Below are positions 12,561 to 24,702 of a stretch of 64,000 bases of DNA, piece by piece. The position numbers and the translations under genes are program-made. Position 1 is the stretch's first letter. Every line of letters starts with the position of its first letter. The notes under the pieces are model-generated. The model ran no database searches, was not told the DNA's origin, and saw only the letters and a list, made by a program, of their open reading frames with translations. The stretch comes from Liolophura sinensis (lineage: Eukaryota; Mollusca; Polyplacophora; Chitonida; Chitonidae): positions 7,307,435-7,371,434 of the forward strand of contig NC_088296.1 in the NCBI RefSeq assembly GCF_032854445.1, written 5' to 3'.

Positions 12561-14436
12561 ATATGATGTTATGGTGCGACTAGATATAGATGTACTTAAA
12601 AGACATCTATTTCGGCGGTGTAAGGATTATTTGCAATCTGGCCTGGCCGGAGAGGATACCAGCATGATCTGGAATTCAACTGACGGGGACTGCATTGGTG
12701 AGAGGCTCCTGGGTCATTGCTGGGACAAGATGTGACAAACCATACATGTAACGTGCAACAGAGGATAAAATTGGCACCAACATGGTATCACGTATTTTTA
12801 ATTTAGAAAGTGTTCTAAAAATTCTTCCTAGAAAATAAGTGTTTATGTCGGAACACAGCTCTTATTGGATATTTTTTTTTGCTACAACGTATACCAGCAT
12901 ATAATTTGCTTGACTAAGGTATTTACTCACACTCAATTAATAAGGTAGAGTTTACCAACATGTGAAATGATTTGACGATACCGCTAAAACCTTTGTGAGA
13001 CGTCATTTGTTCTTCAATGTTTTTTTGCTTTTTCTTTCTTTGTTCTTCAGTCTACCTTTCCCGAAAGGGCTACAAGAATAACTTGTTCGCTCGTCTGGTC
13101 AACACTGACTTAGAGCCGGAAACCGTTCCTGATAGTTTGGATATAGACGTCAAAGACTGCCCGGATGCCAAACTACTCATCAGGGCCATGAAAAACAAGG
13201 ATTACTCCGGCTTCTGGTCGGACAATACGAGCAGCTACAAAGGAGAGAAGGAAATCACCCACGTGACCAACGAGCGGAAATCTCGTCTGGAATCCTTCAG
13301 GGCAATTCCCGAGCGCAAGACAGAAAAATCTGAGCAACGCTTAGTTTCTTCGTCCAAGGGAGAAAGTTTCCACCAATAACATTAAGGTAGACGAACTGGA
13401 AGATCCACATCTGTACGTTTCACGCCGGTATAAAAAGGTCCAGAATTCCAGTGAAAAGGACAGCAAGTCTCCTCAAGACTCAGCAGGAAATGTACGGATA
13501 AACTGCCTTGTGTAGTCAAAATGGCCCCAAAACAGAGACATGGCAAGAACCTGTCCCATAAACAGGGAGAAGCCATATCACCGAGGACAAGGTATGCCGT
13601 GGCGAACTGAACACCAGGATGGAAGCCAAAAGATTCATGCGAGTATTCCACGGTGATCTTTAGAACCCAAGGAGAGAGAATGCAGGCTGGAGCAGGAGGG
13701 GGACAGCTTCTGATTTGGAATATCTAGCAAAGCTTAGAAATGTACGGAATCATGTTGAGAGAATCATGGAGAAACAAAAACCTGAGACAGAAGCCATGTT
13801 CTTTTGCCGGAAGATCGCAGCCGATGGCAGAGTATTGCTCTCACGATGCGATGGCACAGACCTGATATTAGACAAGCCTCTGGTAACATTCCCTACCAAC
13901 TACTGTCCCGTATTTCCTCAGGAAAAACAAAGTTATGAAGGATCAGTGGAGAAGCCATGGTCGCCAGAACCTCTGAAGAGCGAGACATCTGCTGGACTGC
14001 AGGAACCAGTGTCAGAAAACGCTGACCCTCATGTGCGCGTGCACTGTTCGTTAAAAGATGGGGGCTACCAAACCAGTTTCCATTCAGTCAATTGTGGCAA
14101 GAAATCCGAGAAAAATCAAACTGACACACCATGCACACGCCCTCTGCCCACTTCAAACTTACTAGGCAGAACTTGCCCCCAACTCAAAGTCTGAGACAAC
14201 CTATACCCCACACCACACATGGAGCCCAACACCCAAAGGGCTAACAACATGGGAGGGTGTAGGGAAGCTGGTAACAAAACCAATCCTCTGTTTAGAGCCG
14301 AGACTGTTAATACAGATGGAGAAGTCGAGCGTATCAAAGACGGGAGACCAAGTCTACATCAGCATCAGGAGAGATCGAGGGCTGTTTGTTCTCTGACAAC
14401 TCCTGTGGCAGTGAATAATGGTAATTAAGTTTATGT

Positions 14437-15106
14437 ATGTATGTATGTATGTACTTACCCTAATGTATGTATGTATGTATGTATGTATGTATGTATGTTT
14501 ATTTATTTATTTATTTAATTGGTGTTTTACGCCGTACTCAAGAATTTTTCACTTATACGACGGCGGCCAGCATTATGGTGGGAGGAAACCGGGCAGAGCC
14601 CCTGGGAAACCCACAACCATTCGCAGGCGGCTGGGTGACCTTCCCACCACCATGAGCTGGCCTTGAACTCACAGCGGCCGCATTGGTGAGAGACTCCTGG
14701 GTCATTGCGCTGCGCTAGCGCGCTAACCAAATGAGCCACGGAGGCCCCATACATGTATGTATATGTGGATGTATGTGTGTATGGATGGATGTATGGGGTT
14801 TAACGTCGTAGATAACAATTTTTCAGTCATATGTTGACGAGGAGTCATTACTTGTGTGTTCTTGAGGCAGGGTAAGTCGATACCGCTGACGTGCTTCCAC
14901 CACTGAAGTATCATGGCGAAAACACTACGTATGACATCCCACCTAGTGAGATTATACTGACACCAGGTCAACCAGTCATGTTTCTTAGCTTTAACCTCTC
15001 ACTGCTGAGTACCGCGCAAGGCAGCAACAAGTAGGCCTACCATTTTTAAAGTGTTTGATATTACCTCATTTCGAGGCGGACATTGTAACCACTAGGCCAC
15101 CGAAGC
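14437..15106 (-). mobile_element. SINE insertion with 17-bp target duplication, carrying a nested SINE
   Basis: GGTAATTAAGTTTATGT occurs at 14420-14436 and again at 15107-15123. The right half (about 14795-15106) is the same SINE family as 9776-10106, starting GGGTTTAACGTCGTAGATAA. Its (TATG)n tail at 14437-14497 received the second SINE. The insertion lies exactly at the splice donor of the unrecognised gene, so the donor sequence itself was duplicated. Confidence 0.85.
14498..14748 (-). mobile_element. Nested SINE, near full length
   Basis: Read on the - strand it starts GGGGCCTCCGTGGCTCATTT with a tRNA-like A box, has the GGCCGCTGTGAGTTCAAGGC B-box region, and ends with GAGTACGGCGTAAAACACC followed by (AAAT)n. 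It lies within the simple-repeat tail of the surrounding SINE. Confidence 0.85.
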
Positions 15107-16429
15107 GGTAATTAAGTTTATGTCTTCGCAATATATGATCTGGTTTCCAATTATCCTAATTCTATCAGTATCCAAATCAAACCACCGTGAGGATATTAGC
15201 GGGTAAAAGTAATATCCACGGTCAGTTTGACAGAAAAGAAAAGGCACCATTGCTGAAAACAATTTGCAACATAACACGATGTCTGAAAGCCAATCGGTTA
15301 TTGAACTACCTTCATATTGCTGGCAAAATATATCAGAACATTGGACGGCTGGAGTGTACGGAAGTGTAGTCTGTTTGAGCAAGAGAGCGAAGTTCTTCCC
15401 TGGCGGCTGGAATCCTGATTGCAGAGACGTTGTCGAATTGAGTTTTATACCTTTACTTCTTTACATACATTTTGGGATAGAGGTATATTTCATATAGGGT
15501 TGACTTATTGTTTGCGGGCTCCTGTGCTTTAAGTTATAAAGTATTCAAACTTCAGAATGTTGTTTTTGTGTTCAGAATTTTGGCCTACTGGCCCAAGACC
15601 AACAGGAGGCAAATTCCCACACATGGGAAGAGGCCGTGCGTGTCTGAAGCCGACGTTGGCTGCTAACTTCGCTCGTCATCTGCCACAGCCCGATTCCTCC
15701 TTAACCTGGAAGCAGCCAGCGAGCAGTCCAAACATTATCCGTGGCTGTCGGGAGTTCAGGCCAACAAGATGTGGACAACAGTCAGAGCAGAAGACCAGCC
15801 GAGATCACCCACGTGACACGGGTAATGACGTCAACTCAGAGGTCAGGCGTGAGCCGTCGTCGACTCAAGTCAGGTCGGATACTGTGAGATCGCCTGGGGG
15901 AGGGCCAGATCAGATTCAGAGGAAAAGCGTTGGAGAGAGACTTGTTAGCTTTGTCAGACGACGCTGAAATCAACTCCAGCAAAGTGCCAAACGCTTAAAT
16001 TGTGCTGCAGAGCCTTGAACTTAGCAATAAGTGTCCTCTGCATGATGATAGTTATCTTTTTATCTCTGTTTAAGTTTGCGTTTGTTCTTAGCTTTGCTTT
16101 TTATAAAAATAAATTTCCTAAAACATATATAAATTCTTTTGATAATTCATAAACAGTTATGAATTTATAGTTATGTATTTAGCAAAGCATAGTAATGCAA
16201 TGTATACGCTGGAATGTCTGGTGAAAAAAGTTAAAAGCTACAACTGAGCAACCAGAGTTGTAATGTATTGTCGAAGCGGATGTATTGTCACAGAAACACC
16301 ATAGCAGCGATGGCTGACACCAGAGAATTTTTCAGGACGTAAGAGATCGTCCGTGCTCTGGGTAAAGACGCCTACGCAAGATCGGTGGATTCGTTTGACA
16401 CACTTCAGAAACAATCATCAAAAGTTTGA

Positions 16430-17134
16430 CACACCTCAGAAACTTCAGGACAAACAGCCCTAGAAACCGTTCGAATCATTCCACACCATCCCCATATAAT
16501 CCCACAAACCGTATTAAATCGTCAATGGGATATTGGGTTGAGCGCACGTCGCAATGCGTCGTAGACGCCAAAACATGGTCAAGCAAGGTTGCAGTGGTGC
16601 AAACAGGACATCAGACGCCCTGCAAGCTGGTGACAAAATGTACTGTTTAGGGACAAATTGCGTTTTCACCTTTCCCATTCAAATGGGCGTCTACGCCAGT
16701 GTGGTCGTCGGGTGAGCCTTACTTTAATGCAGTTGTTGTTGAGAGAAGCGCGGGTCAGTGATGGTGTGGAGAGGTGTCACATTTCGCCACCGTACTCTTG
16801 TTGTTGGTGACAGTAATTTGAAAGCTGCAGGTTTACCCAGACCAGATCCTTCAGCCCGTTGTCGTTCCTTTCATGCAGCGTGTGGCCCCGGGATGACATT
16901 ACAACAGAGTAAAGCACATCCATCAGGTGACAGGAGCATTTATGGATGCAAATAACTTTAACGTAGACCATTGACCCGCAAATTCACCTGATTTATAGCA
17001 TCTATTTAGCAAGTTAATTACGAAATGCACCTACGCTTGAGACGGCAGCGACGCCACCTCCAGCAGGTTGACGCAATAGCTGGAGACCTAACCAGGATCT
17101 GGGCGGAGATTCCGCAAACATTCCTTGTTCGTCT
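16430..17134 (+). pseudogene. Tc1/mariner-family transposase pseudogene
   Basis: In shifting frames the + strand spells the family signatures in order: a QTVLNR helix-turn-helix-like segment near 16500, NVLFRDKLRFHL (normally ending FSDESRF) near 16640, VMVWRGVTF at 16758-16790, GPGMTLQQ near 16890 followed by a degraded ARPH-type segment, then a degraded CPANSPDL-type motif near 16970 and a C-terminal IPQTFLVRLATS near 17110. Several stops and frameshifts, and loss of the D of the catalytic D-A-R/N-P-H motif, show it is dead. A SINE fragment follows at 17147. Confidence 0.75.
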
Positions 17135-17146
17135 GGCGACTTCATT

Positions 17147-17264
17147 TACTTATTTGTTTATTTGCTTAGTTGGTATTTTACGCCGGAATCAGGAATATTT
17201 CACTTATACGACGGCGGCTAGCATTGTGGTGGGAGGAAACCGAGCAGAACCCGGGGGAAAAAAA
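17147..17264 (-). mobile_element. 5'-truncated SINE with 12-bp target duplication
   Basis: GGCGACTTCATT flanks it at 17135-17146 and 17265-17276. The sequence is the 3' part of the same family as 14498-14748. It sits immediately after the Tc1 relic. Confidence 0.85.
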
Positions 17265-17276
17265 GGCGACTTCATT

Positions 17277-17820
17277 GAGACGGAGATACACGGAAACCAT
17301 CGACGCCCGTGTTGACCAAACCCCGTTACTGAGTTTCCGATCTTCATTTTGACCCTTCCTCCGTCAATGACCTTGAAAATACGATAGCGACGTGTGACTC
17401 GAGTAATCATATCAATGACAATACTTTGTTCTTCAACCATGAATATAAAAAAGACAGTATGTATTCGAAAATGGAAGAACAATACGTTTTTATCTACGTA
17501 CAGTTACTTAGTTGCATGGATGTATAGTTGAATAGCTACCTAAGCCGCGAGAGCCACATTAGACACGGAAGATCATCACTATTAAGTACATTAAATGTAT
17601 GTGGCCAGACGACTACATTTGTGAGCTGCATGCGGCAATCCATAAACAATTCAAACAGTGTGAATGGCTGAGCCAATGTTGAGCTATGGTAGTAAAAAAA
17701 ACTTCACTGTGGGGTATTTAAGTACCAACTTGCTGGAGTGGTCTTTAATATGCAAATTTCTTCTCATGACTGGTTATCAAGGGTAGTTCCAAACGGTCAA
17801 AAGAATTTTTTTTAATTGGA
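17277..17820. other. Intergenic, nothing recognised
   Basis: No ORF with recognisable content, no clear repeat structure. Confidence 0.4.
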
Positions 17821-17822
17821 AT

Positions 17823-18180
17823 TTATATTTTAGGATTTAGGCCAATGGCCCTCAAGTATTTCATGATGGCATTGAGAGTGAGGCTGTCAAACAAAACATG
17901 TATAGAGTTGACTCTTTGTCGAACATCACCTGCACGTGGGGAACAAACCAATTTATTTCTACATTGACCATTGCCATGTTCACACTTTTGGCATGAAGCG
18001 AACCTAGTCGAGTTAGGTATGTGCATGTCTACTTGGACATTGTGTGGCCATATTGAGATCGACTGAGGACCATACAGTTTATTAAATATCGATAAGTTCT
18101 TATTAAGTTTGCCGTTACTGTAATTTTTTGTAATTTATGTGAATTACATGACATTTACAACCCCTTGAGATTTTAGTTCG
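17823..18180 (-). pseudogene. LINE ORF1 (gag-like zinc knuckle) relic
   Basis: Read on the - strand, the peptide contains IPNSTRFASCQKCEHGNGQC, which fits the 'yiPnPlRCfkCqrfGH' zinc-knuckle region of Jockey-type LINE ORF1 proteins. Better preserved relatives are at 40740-41100 and 22456-22760. It lies just upstream of a 5' module (18750-19480) as in the other copies. Confidence 0.5.
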
Positions 18181-18749
18181 GAGTACATTTGCTCTAGCCG
18201 ATTAGTTGAATTGGACCAATCCAACCTCCCGTCTTTATCTAAGCAAGGCTCATGTGCATTCTTGGGCGTGAAAATCTCGCTAGACTAACCTGCCCTCAAC
18301 CACTGGTATCCCGTTCTCTTCTCTAAAGGTCGCAACCCACAGCAAACAGGTACTCCATGATCAACATGTAATCCACCACCCGCTAAGATATGGGTCTATT
18401 ACATGTATATTCACATGGGCCACATGGGGGAGCTCTAGGTTAGTCGCCTTGTACGACAAGGTTGCCCAGAGGCCTGATTTCACCCCGGAAATTCCATTGG
18501 AGTAATGCCGCTTGAATTTAGTGGGCAACTCTTGTAGCTGTAGCCTACTCTCATTATACTGATTTTAGAAAATGCATCCGTTCTCAACTATAGTTTTCAT
18601 ATATTCTGTTTGGAACCGAAAATGATAACACTTACACATAATTTGAACATATCTGTTGATGTAATTTTGTAGAAAATTGGTTCTTTGTTGAAATTTGACA
18701 CTTGCATATAAAGTTGAAGGCGATGGGTGCAAACCATTGTTGAGATGTC

Positions 18750-19480
18750 ACAGAGTATAAATGTGTACAAGCATACTGAGGGATTGCATCCTCCCCTGCA
18801 TCCCTCAGAACTAAGTATTTTCTATTTCCATCTGTTCAGTTTTATCAACTTGTGAAAGGGTGTATAGTAGCAAATTACACACCCACTAGCACCATGGTTA
18901 AAGGAGAATTAGGTAAAAATGGCAATGATGTTAGTTGCAGACTGATGGCTAGGGCGAGTCTTTTATAGATTCTACCGTCAGCCTGTGTGTGAACCTATAG
19001 CACTGTCGATAAACAGTCTGAATATTTACGTCAAGGAAAACAACTGGATTGGGTTCAGGTTCATACTGTTTATTTATGTCGGTCTTGTCACTACATGTAA
19101 TTGTACAGAGCGATGGGAGGCCTCTATGTTATTGAGTTTCTGAAGCTTTGACATTGAAAGGCCTTATACAGAGTTATGTTGAAGGTCGATTACTGGCGGT
19201 GACGTGTCGCCTGTGGTACACAAAGCCCGAACGTATTGCCTTGATCATGCATCGGTGTTTATTGTTTACTTAACAACGTTCGGCTGTCCGCTCCAAATAT
19301 AAACCTGTGGTTGGTAATGATTAATGGTTATAGGGTATACAGTTCTCCTATTCTATATAGGTCAGCCCGTCTGTTATACGATAGCCTATACTAGTTGATC
19401 ATGACGTCAAAGATTAGGAAAGTCTGTATAGGTAAATGGTGCTGAAAGTAAATCGAATCTTAAAATTATGTACGGATTTG
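18750..19480 (+). promoter_or_regulatory. Degenerate copy of the recurrent TRIM upstream module (B0)
   Basis: It has TATAAAT after CACAGAG at 18756, the GAGGGATT...CCTCCCCTGC block and a CAGCCTGTGTGTGAACCT block near 18975, but the CGACAGGTAAGT donor seen in the five other copies is not retained. It ends near the GTCCGCTCCAAATATAAAC block at 19290. Confidence 0.4.
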
Positions 19481-20529
19481 CACAGATTATTTTATAAAAT
19501 TGGGTCAAAATTACCAAGTTCCAACATTGCTTTTGGAGGTCTTTCTTTCTTTTGTTTTTTTCCCTACTTTTATATCGCCAGAGTCTTTTTTACACACTGC
19601 TGTTTATAGCATAACAATAGCAAAAGTCGCCATATTTCTAACTGAGCAGAAGGGATGACCTCCGAGGCAAACCAGGCACACATACTGATATGAGTCTTAC
19701 AATGCTTTTTGGATGAAAATTGCAATAGTGAGAAAGGGTATTACGTGTTCCCCACCCCCACCCCCCATATATGGTTGGAAATGTTTTGAGAGATAACTCT
19801 CTCTGAAAAATTGGCACTACGTTTAATATAGATTGCTAAAGAATGTATGTTGTTTGTAGAAGATACATAAGTTGGAAAAAGTAACTGCGAGTAAACGATT
19901 TTATATTTAACCTCGTCGGCCTACAGACTTACATCACATGAATCCACAATTTTTTTTTAAGAAAGGGATACTGTGTAAGCAAACACCGCAATACCTTATC
20001 ATTATTTAAAGGGTGGTTTTATGACAGAAAATAAAAAAGCAATCATAAGCGTGAACAAAAACAAATTAGTTTTAAAAAGGAATAAATCTTTTCTGGTTAG
20101 CCAGTCATAGGTACTTCATATTTGTAAACTCATAAAACTGAGTACAAAATTATGTTGACGGGTGGAAACCTGTTCTGGAGGAAACCGAGTAACTGAACAC
20201 GTAAAGCCCTAAGGTTGTGACTTCAGCACAAATGACTATGTGGCTTTTTTCTTGGTTACAATATTAATAAGCAGTAAAACAGCAAACAATTGCATTCATC
20301 TTTTGTTGCCATTGTACATGCACATGTTGGGTTTCTTGCACATGTGTGTTGGATGTGTTTTGTGTTCACTTTGTTTTTTTTTAACATACATCTAATACAT
20401 TTTGAGCACTTTGTGGGTTTACTGTACGTCTGATCATTTTGCGTTCTCTTTGAATATAAATCACAAGTCATTTTCACCCAGGAGCGAGCTTGTAGAATTT
20501 TCAAAGAAGAAAGTTTTCGTTATCAACCT

Positions 20530-20720
20530 AAATGTGCCTAAGCTTAGCGCAACTGCAGTTTAATTTTCAGCTCAATCGCATCAGCCGCTCTGAAGAAGAA
20601 GATTTGCTCAGGTTGGCACAAAATCCAATATGGCCACCAAATGTCCCCAAAAGCCAAAAAAGCACAACTTCAGATACATTCTTAAAACATACTAAAGTTT
20701 CAGGGACGTATCACTTGTCG
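20530..20720 (-). repeat. Dispersed repeat with a GCCATATTGGATTTTGTG core
   Basis: On the - strand it reads GCCATATTGGATTTTGTG, then AATCTTCTTCTTCAGAGC and a GATGCGATTGAGC segment. This arrangement is also found, better preserved, in each Helitron-like unit at 55149-63519. Its paralogue is 38880-39075. Confidence 0.5.
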
Positions 20721-20814
20721 TTTTCTCATAAAAGTTATCACCAAACTGCCTATAATGATAATAATAATACGAACAGATACAACTAGGGCTCAAGTCTAGG
20801 GATTCACGCCTGTA

Positions 20815-20940
20815 TTGCTGCGGATGGTCGTGTGCTTCCCCCGGGCTTTGCCCGGTTTCCTCCCACCATAATGCAGACTGCATATGAAATGGTCTTGAGG
20901 ATGGTGTAAAACACCAATCACAAAAATAAATAAATCAAGC
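20815..20940 (+). mobile_element. 5'-truncated SINE
   Basis: It contains CTGCGGATGGTCGTG, CCCGGGCTTTGCCCGG, CCTCCCACCATAATG and GGTGTAAAACACCAATCAC with an AAATAAATAAAT tail. Confidence 0.75.
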
Positions 20941-21289
20941 TTGTATGGCTTGAACTCCTAATAATCCGTACTATAACACTAGGTTATAGAAAAACTAAAA
21001 GCTAAACTAAAAGTTTGGAAGTCTAAAAAAAAAAACCCACTGCAGTGATGTTAACTGTTATATTTTATACATTACTGGTTTAGAACTAGCTGTCCCTCAA
21101 AAACTGTGTCACCAGACAATTTGAAATTGATTTCTTATGATTACGTGGATCAGATATTAATTCAGGTTTTGGAAAAAGCGAGAGAGGAAACGCCGGAAAA
21201 ACCCGAGTCAGTGCTGGGTTGTGCTATATAAGACTTTAATTGTATCTAGATGCTTACTTAAACGTAGTTTTGGGAATTGGCCTTGCGAT

Positions 21290-21920
21290 TGTTGACCTCG
21301 AACGTCCATCTTGATTGACGGTTGGTATACGAATGTTTGTTTTGACGCATAGATTTGTACATTTAATTTTAAGAATTTTAACACGGGGAAAAAAAGCGTA
21401 ATTTGCTAATTTGCTGCGGCTGCCTTTCGATGTAATTCATAATTCAGCACGGTAGCCTATAAGGAAACCATCAACATATAAAGAACCCTCTGTAACAGAT
21501 GTTAAGTTTTTTGACAAGCTATTAAGTTGAAGCTAAACAGTGTTGGCGATAGTATACTGCCCTGGAGTACACCCATTTTTGCTCATCAGAGTCGAAAAGA
21601 TTGTACCTACTCGTACTCTAAACTGACGATCAAAGTTCTAATACATACATAAATGACGACAAGTCCAATATCCGAGAAGTCTTTTAAAACACCGTATTAC
21701 GAATAAAAGTTTCAATGCGACAAACTTTAAATCGACTTTGAGGAAAACCACATTTAATATTATACAGTAAAGTCTATTATTTATTATTTGTCATTTACTA
21801 CCGGGTTTTGGAACCGGGATAATATACACCTTCTTCCACGACTGTGGAAAAATTACAACTAATCTAAATATCATGATTAAACAAGCCCAAGCGAGTCTCC
21901 AGTGGCTGAGAGGACAAATT
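21290..21920 (-). pseudogene. LINE reverse-transcriptase relic (copy B)
   Basis: On the - strand the peptide GVLQGSILSPTLFSF at about 21550-21590 is the conserved RT block before the catalytic segment of Jockey-type LINEs. Upstream pieces resemble the KPGK region near 21810. It is shorter than the relic in copy C because an internal part is deleted near 21420. Confidence 0.65.
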
Positions 21921-22057
21921 GGTTAGAAACTGAAACTGAAAAATGAAGTTTGATCATAATGTGGAGAATTGGTCAGCATTTTTAGTGATTCAGGGCGTCT
22001 TGCAGCAAAACAATGCTATTGCTCTAGGCAAAGCTATTGATGATTGCACTGGAGATG

Positions 22058-22322
22058 TTTAATTCGTTTATTTGATTAATGTTTTACGCCGTACACAAGA
22101 ATATTTCACTTATACGACTTCGGCCAGCATTACAGTGAGAGGAAGCCGGACAAATCCCGGGGGAACCCACGACCATCCGCAATCTGCTGGAAGACCATCC
22201 CACGTACAAGCAGAGAGGAAGACAGCATGGGCTGGACTTGAATTTACAGAAACCGCATTGTGAGATCCCCCTGGGTCATTGCGTCGCGTTGGCACACTAT
22301 CCACCTCGGCCACGGAGGCCCC
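22058..22322 (-). mobile_element. SINE, full length, shared with copy C
   Basis: A tail (TTTATTTGATTAATGTTTTACGCC on the + strand) and a tRNA-like head (GGCCTCCGTGGCCGAGGTGG on the - strand) are both present. A short target duplication, AGATGTT/AAATGTT, is clearer in the paralogue at 40327-40599 (GAGATGTT). It sits between LINE ORF1 and RT relics in both copies, so it inserted before duplication. Confidence 0.8.
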
Positions 22323-22455
22323 GAAATGTTAAAAATAAGTTAGGTCCAGTGATACGTTGATTGAGTGCAGAGCTACATGAGGACGTAGTTTTATTGACAG
22401 GTTAGTTAATTCTTTCACAGATATAGTTTTTAGGTTTTAGGTTTACCTTCCCCAA

Positions 22456-22760
22456 TCATCGGCAAGTCAGTGTCAATAAATGTTGATTTATGGCCTTCTC
22501 CTGCAAATTGGACGCAAAACAGTTTATCTCAACAATGACCATTACAATGCCCAAGTTTTGGCACGACAAGTTAGGTATGTATAGGTTTACCTGGGGACTG
22601 TACCGGCAAATTGAGAATGACTGAGGAAAAGAGGGGTTATTAAATGTCGATAAGTACGTACTGAATTTTCTATCACTGTAACTTGTATGTTGTGAATCGC
22701 TTGACATTGACAACCCTTTGTGATTTTAGTTCGGAGGATATCTTCTCTAACGGATTGGTC
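22456..22760 (-). pseudogene. LINE ORF1 relic (copy B)
   Basis: The - strand reads STYLSTFNNPSFPQSFSICR and then a VNLYIPNL segment, matching the region before the zinc knuckles of Jockey-type LINE ORF1; stops and frameshifts follow. It is oriented the same way as the RT relic at 21290-21920. Confidence 0.6.
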
Positions 22761-23254
22761 AAACTGGGCCAATCCGATCTTCAGTCTCTAACTAAGTAAA
22801 AGCCGAAGTGGAGTGTTGATCTTGAAAATCTCGCATTTAAGGGTTGCAACGGAGGGCAATCAGGTTGGTCTTCTCCTCTATGGCCCCTCATACAGAGATG
22901 GGAGATGTGAGTCCATTATATTTCACCGAGTTCTCACGGCAGAGGTATAGGTCACGACAAGCTTGTCAAGAAAACTCAGGCCCTTTCTTTTCAACCCGGA
23001 GACCCCACAAAGGTAATGCCGATTGAATTCAATGGGCAAATATTGTAGATATAGCCTAATCTCAGTATGCTGGTTTCAGAAAATACATCAGACATTTCTC
23101 AGCTATCTTTCCAATGTATTCTGTTTAGAACTAAACGTGATCAATAAAAATGATTTGAACCTATTTACCGAGATAATTTTGTGGGAAAGTGATTGTTTGT
23201 TGAAAGGTGACATTCACATATAGGCTTAAAGTTAATGGCGAACAGCGGAAACCA

Positions 23255-23900
23255 ATCTTGAGATGTCACAGAGTATAAATGTGTACAAACATAGGCCTAG
23301 GGGGGGAGTTACCTCCCCTGCACAGATCACGTGCATTTCTCAGATCTAAGTATTTTCTATTGCAATCTGCTCAGTTTCACAAAGATCTGAAGTCAAGTTG
23401 GATCTGTGTCGACAGGTAGGCTCTGTAAGACGATTATATGTACTTTGGATGGAAACGATCACTCAGTTTAAGGAGTTGTCTTTACTTGATCATATCACCG
23501 ACTGTCAGACACAAATCAATTGGCTTGGTCGTCCATAAATCGACACAATGTAGATATAAGAATGGGGCGTTTCCTTTATAGACTTTAACATTAGCCATGT
23601 CAGCCTGTGTGTGAACCTCAAACTGTCGATATTTGCGTATAAATGAAAACAACTGATTTTTATTCAGGTTCATACTGTTTAACTGTGTCAGTCTTGTCAC
23701 TTTGTATACAGGTCGATAGTACGTCATTAATGTGAGGTTCTGAAACTTTGACCTTGAAAGACATTATGCAGTTATGTTGAAGGTTGATGACTAGCGGTGA
23801 CGTGCCGCATGTGGCACACAAAGTCTGAATATCTTGCCTAAAAGGATCGCTATTTTTTTACTTACAACGTTCGCCTGTCTGGTCCAAATATAAAAAGTGT
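23255..23900 (+). promoter_or_regulatory. TRIM upstream module B1: TATA-like box, possible 5' exon and splice donor
   Basis: TATAAAT at 23274, the block TTACCTCCCCTGC near 23310, then TGTGTCGACAG|GTAGGC with donor GT at 23416. A second TATA-like box (GGGGCGTTTCCTTTATAG) lies near 23575. It ends with CTGGTCCAAATATAAA near 23880. The module recurs five more times upstream of copies B and C. Confidence 0.5.
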
Positions 23901-23993
23901 GATTGTAAAAAAGTCATGTCAAGGGTATAAGCGTTCTCCTAATCCATGTAGGTCAGTCCGTCTGTTATGTGATATGCTATATCAGTTGCTCAT

Positions 23994-24250
23994 AGGGGCC
24001 TCCGTGGCCGATGGTATTAGCACAACAGAACGGCTCAATGACCATGAAGCTTTTCGCCATTGCGATCGCTGCGAGTTCAAGTCCAGCTCATGCTGGCTTC
24101 CTCTCGGGCCGTATGTAGGAATGTCTGTCAGCATCAAGCGAATGGTCGTTGGCTTCCCCCAACCCCAGTTTCCTCCTACCATAATGCTGACCGCTGTCGT
24201 ATAAGTGAAGTATTCATGAGTACGGCATAAATCAAATAAATAAATAAATA
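23994..24250 (+). mobile_element. SINE, near full length
   Basis: It starts GGGGCCTCCGTGGCCGATGG, has the GCGAGTTCAAGTCCAGCTC B-box region and ends GAGTACGGCATAAATCAAAT plus (AAAT)n. The paralogue at 42290-42512 carries an internal deletion. Confidence 0.85.
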
Positions 24251-24702
24251 TTGCGGGAGGTAAATTGTTATTGATCGTTGATCTGTGACCCATCCGATCA
24301 GCTGCAGTTAAAACAGTACTCTGCAAATAATGGCCTTTGCGAGGGCCAACATTTTTACGGTTATGTGCACATTCTTGAGTTGGGCATAAAAGTAAAATAA
24401 ATAATTAAAATCTATTGCCCATAATGTGTGTGTACGTAATTGGTGCTAAAAGTAAATAGAATCTTAAAATTATGTACAGATATGCACACATTATTTTCAG
24501 CCCTACTATTATATATATAGGTGATGTCTCCGTAAGACTGTATATTGGACAGTGTTTAGACGTAAATCTCCATACAAATATAAATGAATTGAGCTAAACT
24601 ACTGAATTCAGTTTAGGGAAACTCCATGGTAGTTTGTTAAAATATGGTATTCGCATATAAAGTTTAAAGGGAACTGTGCTAACCATTGTGGGGATGTCAT
24701 AG

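Larger units (their letters stand above)
12571..15967 (+). pseudogene. Unrecognised three-exon gene with a disrupted middle exon
   Basis: Exon 1 is 12571-12697 (ATG with an in-frame stop just upstream; donor GTGAGA). Exon 2 begins at 13051 after a pyrimidine tract ending TTCTTCAG, and the phase-1 junction is in frame. Exon 2 reads open to 13376, then coding-like sequence changes frame near 13350, 13500 and 13590. Open frames after that are 13663-14191 and, past one TGA (14192-14194), 14195-14420. Donor GTAATT at 14421 and acceptor GTGTTCAG ending at 15575 again join in phase 1 to a last exon 15576-15967 with a basic C-terminus. Matching phases at both junctions argue for a genuine gene. The peptide is polar, rich in Ser, Lys and Glu, and I recognise no domain. 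It is either a decaying gene, a gene with further introns in exon 2, or a gene hit by assembly indels. Confidence 0.45.

Noticed and set aside
12263-12562. 99-codon - strand frame with a hydrophobic stretch
   Set aside because: AT-rich sequence with no recognisable domain, overlapping the start of the better supported + strand gene.
14437-14497. Repeated MYVC-type peptide frames over (TATG)n
   Set aside because: They are translation of a microsatellite in a SINE tail.
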